The position numbers were made by a program, and so were the translations under genes. The notes below the pieces were generated by a model that saw only the letters and a list, made by a program, of their open reading frames with translations, was not told where the DNA came from and searched no databases. Shown one piece after another: positions 56,257 to 64,000 of a stretch of DNA of 64,000 bases. Numbering within the stretch: position 1 is the first letter of the stretch; each line of letters starts with the position of its first letter. Source of the DNA: Stachybotrys elegans (lineage: Eukaryota; Ascomycota; Sordariomycetes; Hypocreales; Stachybotryaceae); NCBI GenBank assembly GCA_020746835.1, contig JAGPNK010000001.1, positions 4,278,001-4,342,000 of the forward strand, written 5' to 3'.

Positions 56257-59186
56257 GCTGGGCTAAGATAACGTTGAAAGAATTTGCGGGCTGAAGATGA
56301 CTGGGCGGAAAGGCCGTTGTGGTCTTATAATGTTGCTGCAGGCGAGTCAAAAAAGATGTCTTGACAATAATTCTACCCGCACGATATGACGATGTTTCTG
56401 GAAGTACGGATAGAGTTTATAAAATAATGCTATACCTGTTTTGGTATGGAAGCTGCCATGGATGATTGTGGGCCATCTTATCGGGTTGGACAGGAAAGCG
56501 ACAACCAACAATTAGTTGCTGCAATTGCCCAAAATGGCAATATGTGCTTCCAACCTCAGACAGCCCAGGTCTTCCTTGCCATCTCCTTTCCTTCTTGCTT
56601 TTCATTCCACATAATCTCATTTCGCCTCTATCTTGAGTCGCGCACCTCCCAATCTTCGACATGGGGAGCTTAATAGTAAGCCAGTATCTCCGACCTTGCT
56701 GGTTATAGGCCCTGGCACGCCACTCGGCCGGTCGGCTACCCTGTACGCTCGATGATGGCCTCGTTGTTTCCCTCTACTGTTTACGACTACATTGGTTGCT
56801 GGGCACGGTGCACCACTCTTGTTGTTTATTGGCTCTCTAGCACTTCCACCTCGGCCTGTATGCCTCTTTGCATCACCATAGCTCATCTTTTCTGTCCTAG
56901 CCATAGTTGGGCCCAGTGTAGTACGCATGCCCTTTGACCAACTTCGATGTGCATTTCGAGCATTCGTCCCGAGTGAAGGATTCACCTGGAGAAGTAGAGC
57001 AATGTTAGCATATGATGAAAATCAGACGCTGGCACACTAGCCGCCCTCTTTGGCTACGTGCCACCTACCACATCTGCCGCGTTTGAACACCTGCGTGTTC
57101 ATGGCCTTAAGCGATACAACCGGGACGTTTGGAAAGATTGAGGTGTCATGGGGGCAGGCTGGTAGCAGGGAGACTCGGTTTGGCTCATGCCCATCAATAT
57201 ATTGATCGCGTCAGACGCGAGAGTTTGGTAGAGAGAACAGTTCTCCACCGAGGCACCCCATGATTAGGCTTGCTGCTCTGCACGAGCATGCCTCTGCCCA
57301 CATAGATGTAGATCTGGGGCTGATCTGACTTGTACAGGTCATGGTTGGTCACCCGGGCTGCAATTTATAGCACCCAAAAGCAGCATGTAATAAGATCAAT
57401 TAGATATTTACCTGTGGACGTGGTGCAGACTCCCCCGATGCGCATAGTAGGCATAAAGTAGTAGGTTGGTCCCAATTGGATGGCATTGGATATGATTGGG
57501 ACAGCCGGCAATCTTTATGCAGTGACTACAGGCGTATAAGTAGAAGGGCATGGGGCGGAGCAATGCGGGATGACGCCGGGGCAACGGGGAAGATCATAAG
57601 AGGGTCTCTCCCGGCTGCCGAGAGGCCCCAATTTGCTCCAATTCACGGATAATAGAAAGAGGAATGAATGCAGCACCAGCATGGCTACGAGACAAGCAGG
57701 ACCACGAACAATGAGCTGCCCGCCCGGATCCAAGACAGGCGACTACCTAGGTACTCAAACGGCTGCTGTTCAGCTCCTCCGCATTCGGACCTTGCCACCC
57801 TCTGAGTTTCTTTTTCTCTCTCTTTCATTTGTTTTTTCTTTTCTTTTTCGGCTGGCGCTGTCTTGAGCAGGTTTCCAGGGAGAGGCGGGATATTGATCCC
57901 CACGAATCGATGCGATCGATGACCCCCCCCCCCCTTCAACGGCAACCTTGACGCCCTTGATGACGCGCCATTTGAGCTGCACCCTCCCCTCCATGCACTA
58001 TCGACACGCCATTAGCAAATAGGTATGTATGTACATAAGATACAAGCCGTCAGTGGCCCCGATTGTTACCGACGAGCTTGTCATCGATTGGCTGCCAGGA
58101 AAGTGCCGGTTTCATGAGCTCCTTCCAATCATCGATGCAGGCTGTGAGGCGACGCAGGACGCGCACGTTTTGCCCCTTCCCCCTTCCCCCTTGCCTTTCC
58201 TTCCCTTCCATTCTTTTTTTTGTTGCCCACGATTCTCATCCCGACTTCTTCCGCAAAAGGTGTGGCCTACGCGTCGGCTGAATGCAGAAACGTGAGCCAC
58301 CATGATGCCACTTTCGCCCACCTCTCATCTACCGCGTAATCCGTAGCCGTCATGGGGTTGCAAGTGCTAATGCCAATGCCAATGCCACACTCAAGCTCCA
58401 TATTAGGCCTCGGAGCTACCTAGCAGGTATGTAAGTAGTAATGGGCATACAGGTACTCGTACTGAGCCTGATGGATCCTTTCCCGCATCCGTCACCCATC
58501 CATCATCCATTTTAGCCTTTCCTCCGGTCTTGGAGCTACGCGCTTCTGCCACCCTCCCTGCTGTACCATACCTTGGAGTTGTGAAATCACGTACCTTTGC
58601 TACCTATTTAGCTCACCTCACATCCAGCAAAGCCTGGCTTTCTCTCCAGACTCCCTCCTGTGGCAACCTCCCCAACCTACTGCCTGGCTAGCCCATTGAC
58701 TTTCGGCCTCTTTGACGGCTTCACTTGTCCTCAGCTTCTTCATCCGCCCACCCCCTCTCAACTGATTAGGCTCGGTACATACCTGCTTGAGGTCCCAATA
58801 AGCAAAGGGAGCTTTAACCGTGTCCGTATTGACGCTGAGCTGTGCTGTTAGTTGAGAGTGGGAAGCTCCCCAGCTATTCCTCACTTGCTAGCAGCTTCCA
58901 GCCGAAGGCATCGCCTCATCCTGACGCCACTGCATTCAACAAACCTCCCCCGGCCCAGGCTACTTGTTCTATATCCACATCGGTCGTGTCTCGACTTCAT
59001 CGATATAGATAGCTGGCACTGCGGCCCCGAACTTTTGTCACGAAACCCGCCGAGTTTCCAGCATAAACAGCTCTGTGTCCTCCGCGCCGACTGCTTCATC
59101 AGTAGGAAAGGACCGACGTCCCCTTCGAGAAGTCACTCATCTCCAACCTGGAAATCTGAAAAGAAGGGCATTGCTATACATCCGTC
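56257..59186. other. Divergent gene-poor region between IWR1 and the CBM48 gene
   Basis: About 2.9 kb. Contains a C13-type run near 57925-57938, tandem CTTCCCCCTTCCCC near 58178-58191, four CCAATG-type units around 58370-58387, and TACCTAGGTAC near 57746. No coding frame, tRNA or transposon recognised. The final 350 bp are presumably the CBM48 gene leader. Confidence 0.5.
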
Positions 59187-60889
59187 ATGGAGCCGTCAAC
59201 AGTGCCCGTCACCATCAGCTACCGCAAAGCTGGACTTCGCGCGCCAGTCTTTGTGGCTGGTTCTTTCACAGAGCCCGCATGGCATCTGCACGAGATGCGA
59301 CTGAAGGAGTCTTCTGAAGGAGATACTACCTTCATTGCCCAATTTGACCTGGTACCGGGCAAAGAATATCAGTACAAGTTTAAAATTGGAGATGGGGATC
59401 ATGGCCAGTGGATGCTGGATGAGCGCAGTCCTATTGGTACGCAGCCTCTTCGTCCGCGCTTCCCCGCAGCCTCTTGGCTCACCTTTCGACTAACAATGCC
59501 TTGTCCTCGCAGTGACGGACACGACCGGCAATCAGAACAACTTGCTCCAGGCACCCGTCGCCGCAGCCATGCCGTCCACAACATCGGCCGAAGCTGCGCC
59601 CAGCCAACGCCAGCCTCTGGTGGCGAGCCTTGCCGCAGCCCTCCAAATCGACGACAGTAGGAACAAGTCGAGAACGCCCGTTGAGCAGGTCGCGGCAACC
59701 GCAGCAGAGGTGGCCGATACTGCGCAGATGCTGGACCGCGTAAGTCACACAGGCTTCAGCCCAAGAACCCTGTGACTGATTGTAGTGTTTCTTTTGCCAG
59801 GACTCGCCATCCAGCGGCTATCCCGATGATGAAGATCAAGATGATGATGCAAAGGACCTCGCCGGGGCTGCACAAGAGATCAGGTGTCCTTTGTTTTCGC
59901 ACGAGTCCCTCGGCGCCTATGAGTTCGTCGATGACGGCTTCGATCATGAAGAGTCCCCGATATCAGTCAAGCCAAAGCATCCCAAGTCGGCATCCGGGTA
60001 TGCGTTCGATAACATCGATCTCAACGACCCTACGATTGAGAAGTTTCCGTCGGATAAATCCTCGATCATCGACGCACTGCGTAGGCTGCAGTCCAGCACG
60101 AGCGAGGATCCGGCTCGGCATGACGATTTTATATCCCCACACTATGCCGCGTCCAGCGTACCCAGCCTAGACTCGGGCGATGAGGGTTTCACGTCCCCCG
60201 GCTCTCTGAGCCCAACCTCGACCAGGCGACGGGATAGTCGCTTCTCTCAGAGCTCCTTTGGGAGGACGAAATCAGCTGCCTCGCTTGGTTCAATCGCCGA
60301 GGAGGACCAACGAGAGGACGAGCCGGCCAACAACGGGTCGCCCCCGCCGGTCCTCCATATCCCTCTGCACAACGGCGAGGCGCTTCTCTGGGAGTCTCCC
60401 GTGGCTATGAAGGCCGCCAACGAGGATTCGCTTTTCATGCGCTCCAAGAAACCAAGCCATGCCGACAAGGCTACATCGGTGGAGAAGAAAGAAGCCGAAC
60501 CGGCTCTAGAACTCAACCACATCGAGGTTCTTTCCGGATCCGAGAAGGCACCAGCCATTGAACTCGACACTCATCACCTGGATACCTCAAGCTCAGACTT
60601 GCGCAGCCGAAACGAGCACCCAAGCGAGATGCCCAGCATTCCACAGGGCAGGAAGTCGCGGGGGACGGGAACATCTTTTGACAAGGGCAAACCCGCCCCT
60701 CCGCCATCTCCATGGACAAGAATCATGGATACTAGGACCGCCACGTAAGCGCATTTTCTGTGTGACGTGAAGGTATGTCTGACTAGTCTCAGATTCATCG
60801 CCATCGGAGCAGCACTCTTGGGTCTGGGTATTGCATTGCTGAGAAATGTGGACAAACCTCCCAAGTGGGGGTTCGACACGGGGAGATAG
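59187..60889 (+). CDS. Tail-anchored glycogen-binding (CBM48/AMPK-beta-like) protein
   Basis: Predicted 505 residues from exons 59187-59436, 59513-59739, 59801-60744 and 60793-60889. Residues 1-85 are a CBM48 glycogen-binding fold: VPVTISYRKAGLRAPVFVAG, SFTEPAWHLHEM, then the Tyr/Lys-rich strand PGKEYQYKFKIGDGDHGQWM. The middle 380 residues are acidic, Ser/Pro-rich and disordered. The last exon encodes a single hydrophobic segment, FIAIGAALLGLGIALL (about residues 475-490), then a short RNVDKPPKWGFDTGR tail, so the protein is probably tail-anchored with the CBM in the cytosol. This resembles the mammalian STBD1 idea (CBM plus one membrane segment) and yeast CBM48 proteins Crp1, Mdg1 and Atg45. 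A candidate Atg8-interacting motif YEFV sits at 199-202 in acidic context. Not an AMPK beta subunit: the C-terminal ASC domain is missing. Confidence 0.85.
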
Positions 60890-61412
60890 TTATTGTTGAC
60901 AGAAAGAGTGAAGGACAAGTATGCACAACAGGCAATTCTTTGGGGGTGTTAATCATGTATCGTATCGTGGCGTGGTGTGTCGGTCGCATTGTGTCGTGGT
61001 GAATGTAAGAATTAATAGTAATTTGGCATATTCGGTCGCTTAATGAATAGTGACTTATTCTTAAACCCATTAAACACCACAGCACATGGACCATTCTCTG
61101 CTTTCATCCGGCAAGTAGCAGCAATTTGACTCGGGACTGAAGCACACAACTTTGAAGTTTAGTTGAGGATGTATCTGTACTGCAACGGAGCATGATGTGG
61201 GTTTTAGTGCCCTGAGAATGTGGACCTCATTGGCTACCACCTATTGGCAGCAAAATACGGCAAGGCGCTATGACGGTAAGTACGATAAGAATGGGCCTTA
61301 TCGCAGCAGGGGAAAATTCCAGCTTCGTACAGCCCGGCAGCATTTACAGCCATCATACACTTTTTTACTTCCTCCATTCGTTTTCTGTAGCGATTCATAA
61401 CTCATTTTCACA
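60890..61412. other. Intergenic between the CBM48 gene and MRH4
   Basis: 523 bp, AT-richer than average; 3' flank and the MRH4 promoter. No gene seen. Confidence 0.5.
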
Positions 61413-63281
61413 ATGCTACCCCGCGCGGGGCCAAGTTCGGTCTGTGTGCTGTGCACTTCGTCTCTCCTGCGACCTCGGTTGCCCCTTCAGCCATGCGTCA
61501 ACCGACGATTCGTCTCGCTTCGGGCGAAACCCCGTCCTTCGCGCATGACCCTATCCGACCAGGTCCATCGAACGCCTCTTAGAGGTGAGCGCAAACCGCG
61601 GCGCTCCGACGTCGACGGGCCTTTTGCTGGGATGAACCGAACTGTGGCCAACATCGACCCCAAGCTGAAGGCTCTGCGATCACGATCCCGCGAAGCTGCA
61701 GGGCGCGGCGGCGCCCCAGGAAAGAAGAAGGAGGAGCGACGAGGTCCTAGGGACGAAAGAAAGGCGCTCAACATGCAGCGCGCTCTCGCCACCGTGTCCT
61801 ACGGAAGGCGCACGACGTTGAAGGAGCGCATGTCGGCCGTGGAGTCGTTTGACCAGTTCAACCTGCTTCCCACTGTCAAGACGGCCGTCCTGGAGGAGCT
61901 TTTCAAGGGCTTGGTCGATGTCCGCCCTACGCCTGTGCAGAAGCTTGCTATACCTGCTCTCCTTGGCGAAGCGAACAACACGGTCTTTGGGGAGATGGGA
62001 GATCCGGGCCAGGCCGAGCGAAAGCAGAAGAAGGACATCACCACCAAACCCAACCAGGGGACCGAATCGTTCCTGCTGGCCGCCGAGACGGGCTCTGGCA
62101 AGACGCTCGCCTATCTTCTCCCGGCCATCAATGCTCTGAAGATTGCCGAGTCGCAGGACCCTGACATCAAGGCGTACCGCGAGCGCCAGGAGCTGGACCG
62201 GCAGATCCAGCAGCAAGGCAAAGGCAAGTCGAAGCCCTTCGATGAGCCTCACCCCACCATGGCTCGCCCCAAAGTCATTGTGCTGGTGCCGACTGCCGAG
62301 CTGGTGCAGCAGGTTGGCAGGGTGTCCAAGACGCTCTCTCACGTTGCCAAGTTCAAGACGGAGATGTTGTCGTCGGACCTCAAGGCCCAGCAGATGCAGC
62401 GTAACATCTACGGCCCCCGGGGCGTTGACGTGGTGATTGCCACGCCTCACCTGCTGGCATCCATTGCCGACTCGGACCCCAACATTCTATCGCGTGTGTC
62501 GCATGTCATTGTCGATGAAGCCGACTCGCTGTTCGACAGGAGCTTCGCCCCCGTGACTACGAGCATCGTTGAGCGCGCCATGCCATCCATGAAGCAGTTC
62601 ATCTGCTGCTCGGCTACTATCCCGCGGAAGCTCAACAACTACCTGGCTACCAACTATCCCAAGATGGTGCGCATAACCACACCGAATCTTCACGCCATCC
62701 CCCGCCGTGTTCAGCTGGGTGTCATTGATGTATCCAAGGAGCCTTACCGAAACAACAAGGATCTGGCATGCGCCGATGCCATCTACTCTATTGGCCGCGA
62801 GGCATCAAAGCACGAGGGTCTCGTCAAGGACGAGATCGACGTTAGACGCATCATGGTTTTCGTCAACGAGCGAGAGAAGACGGAGGAGGTAGCCGAGTAC
62901 CTGCGAACCAAGGGCATCGACGCCCAAGCCCTGCACAGAGATACCCCGGACAAGCGCCACGGCGAGATTTTGGACACCTTCACCTCCTCGGAGCCGCTGC
63001 GCATCCCGAGGCCGGAGAATGTTGGGCGACAGCGGAAGCTGCCCAATGTCAAGGTCTTGGTGGTGACGGATCTTGCGTCCAGAGGTATCGATACGGTGGC
63101 TGTACGACATGTTGTCCTGTACGACGTCCCTCACACCACGATTGATTTCATCCATCGCCTTGGCCGCGCTGGACGTATGGGACGAAGAGGCCGCGGTATT
63201 GTTCTTGTCGGCAACGATGACAGAAAGGATGTTGTTGCAGAGGTGAAGAGGAGCATGTTTATGGGCCAGGCGCTCATTTAA
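61413..63281 (+). CDS. mrh4: Mitochondrial DEAD-box RNA helicase MRH4
   Basis: ATP-dependent RNA helicase needed in yeast for assembly of the mitochondrial large ribosomal subunit. Single exon, 622 residues. The N-terminus, MLPRAGPSSVCVLCTSSLLR onward, is Arg/Ser/Leu-rich without acidic residues for about 45 positions, a good mitochondrial presequence. Helicase motifs in order: Q-like PTPVQKLAIPALL; motif I AAETGSGKT (about residue 224); Ia PTAELVQQ; Ib ATPHLLAS; II VDEADSLF (about 366); III CSATIP; IV RIMVFVNERE; V VTDLASRGID; VI HRLGRAGRMGRRGRG (about 581). All are intact. An insert of about 25 residues follows the Q motif, including charged Lys/Glu sequence. Start ATG 61413 is supported by the presequence. 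Confidence 0.95.
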   Translation: MLPRAGPSSVCVLCTSSLLRPRLPLQPCVNRRFVSLRAKPRPSRMTLSDQVHRTPLRGERKPRRSDVDGPFAGMNRTVANIDPKLKALRSRSREAAGRGGAPGKKKEERRGPRDERKALNMQRALATVSYGRRTTLKERMSAVESFDQFNLLPTVKTAVLEELFKGLVDVRPTPVQKLAIPALLGEANNTVFGEMGDPGQAERKQKKDITTKPNQGTESFLLAAETGSGKTLAYLLPAINALKIAESQDPDIKAYRERQELDRQIQQQGKGKSKPFDEPHPTMARPKVIVLVPTAELVQQVGRVSKTLSHVAKFKTEMLSSDLKAQQMQRNIYGPRGVDVVIATPHLLASIADSDPNILSRVSHVIVDEADSLFDRSFAPVTTSIVERAMPSMKQFICCSATIPRKLNNYLATNYPKMVRITTPNLHAIPRRVQLGVIDVSKEPYRNNKDLACADAIYSIGREASKHEGLVKDEIDVRRIMVFVNEREKTEEVAEYLRTKGIDAQALHRDTPDKRHGEILDTFTSSEPLRIPRPENVGRQRKLPNVKVLVVTDLASRGIDTVAVRHVVLYDVPHTTIDFIHRLGRAGRMGRRGRGIVLVGNDDRKDVVAEVKRSMFMGQALI

Positions 63282-63779
63282 GCTGTTGTTGTACATGCCG
63301 GCGGTAACATGTGTATTTTATGTATAAAAGTGTACGACTATGATGTGTCTGTCTATCAATTGTAATAGAATAGATAAGAAAGGAAAAGCGATATATCGCC
63401 AGAAATCAATTAGACTTGATGCCTCAGTTTTGAGTTCTGATTGTGGTTTCCAGCTAACAGAGCTAAAATGCCAAGCTTCTGGAGAGTCCAGCCCCTTCCA
63501 TGTTTTCATTTTCCGTTCACCCCGCTATCTTAGTATCTAATACGAAGGACGAAAGCCCAGCGCTCCACTCTAAGACGCCCGCGTCGCGACGCGTCCGGGT
63601 ACCAAGGTACCTCTACCCAATCTTCCTTTACGACACCACCTTTCAGACCAACATCACTTTCATCCAAGCTCTGCATCCACGGAGAAATCACTGCTTCGCG
63701 CTGAGCATCTTGTTGAATTCTGTCTTCTCACCTGAAGAATAGTATTTTTAAGTCTTTTTTTCCCCACTCCCCCAGCGCA
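63282..63779. other. Intergenic between MRH4 and the last partial gene
   Basis: 498 bp; AT-rich 3' flank of MRH4 and a short CT-rich leader before 63780. No gene seen. Confidence 0.5.
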
Positions 63780-64000
63780 ATGCCGCGACCTCGTCGGGGG
63801 CGTACTGCCGCTCGCGATACCGACAATGACCGCGTCGAAACCCACAAGGATGCGGTGACGACCACCAAACGTACACGAAAAACTCGTTCTTTGGGCGCCC
63901 ATCTTACTGAAGCCGAAAATGAAGCTCTGCGCGCCGCCGAAGCCAGTCGTGACAACGCGCTCGATCGCCTCGCCAACGAAGACGTCACCACCACGACTGT
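63780..64000 (+). CDS. Unidentified gene, 5' end only
   Basis: A frame opens at ATG 63780 and is still open at the window edge after 73 codons. It starts MPRPRRGRTAARDTDNDRV, which is AT-hook-like and basic, continues with TTTKRTRKTRSLGAHL, then the helical, charged AEASRDNALDRLANED segment. The frame sits after a CT-rich leader, as in the neighbouring genes. The basic N-terminus suggests a nuclear, chromatin-associated product, but I recognise no family. Introns may follow beyond the edge. Confidence 0.55.
   Translation, partial: MPRPRRGRTAARDTDNDRVETHKDAVTTTKRTRKTRSLGAHLTEAENEALRAAEASRDNALDRLANEDVTTTT

Noticed and set aside
59187..60889. AMPK beta subunit identity for the CBM48 protein
   Set aside because: The AMPK-beta C-terminal complex-binding domain is absent and a membrane helix is present instead.
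1..64000. CRISPR arrays, operons, prophage or bacterial-type systems
   Set aside because: No regularly spaced direct repeats, no ribosome-binding sites or tightly packed co-directional genes; introns and gene content are fungal.

Overview
The window looks like nuclear DNA of a filamentous ascomycete (Pezizomycotina, most likely a Sordariomycete, possibly Hypocreales). The basis is: monocistronic genes on both strands; short GT-AG introns (mostly 46-82 nt) with CTAAC/CTGAC-type branch sites; GC-rich third codon positions; long pyrimidine-rich leaders; and recurring intergenic words such as TACGGAGTA and AGGTAC. No rRNA, tRNA, CRISPR array, prophage, intact transposon or secondary-metabolite cluster was found. 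The lineage call rests on style and gene content, not on a search.

Layout. 1-4.6 kb: a TBC1D5-type Rab-GAP (minus, 3' end outside the window) diverges from a conserved fungal protein with acidic WGDF-type motifs. 5.5-14.3 kb: a triple-KH RNA-binding protein with a striking CT-rich leader, the ER nucleotide-sugar transporter HUT1, and a MAPK-type dual-specificity phosphatase. 14.3-22.3 kb: about 8 kb with no recognisable gene. 22.3-37.3 kb: a large low-complexity Pezizomycotina protein, tRNA 2'-phosphotransferase TPT1, rRNA-processing factor EFG1, a five-exon Mio/Sea4 subunit of the SEA (GATOR2-like) complex, and PAS kinase. 37.3-41.7 kb: leaders and intergenic DNA. 41.7-47.7 kb: an F-box/LRR protein ending in a CaaX box, a bZIP/DUF3425 transcription factor, and a tau55-like histidine phosphatase. 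47.7-52.6 kb: a second gene-poor stretch. 52.6-64 kb: a Myb/SANT-like protein, Pol II import factor IWR1, a tail-anchored CBM48 glycogen-binding protein, mitochondrial helicase MRH4, and the first 73 codons of an unidentified gene.

Most genes are housekeeping: membrane traffic, RNA processing, transcription and nutrient signalling. Three functions bear on nutrient and glycogen control: SEA complex, PAS kinase and the CBM48 protein. A KH protein and a MAPK phosphatase lie close together, which recalls the fission-yeast Rnc1-Pmp1 pair.

Exon structures were read by hand, using frame continuity, splice signals and family resemblance; they need transcript data. I did not find a clearly new multi-gene system. 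The best leads are single-gene oddities: the CaaX F-box protein, the tail-anchored glycogen-binding protein with a candidate Atg8-interacting motif, the UCAU cluster behind the phosphatase, and a codon-biased unassigned stretch in the PAS-kinase leader.
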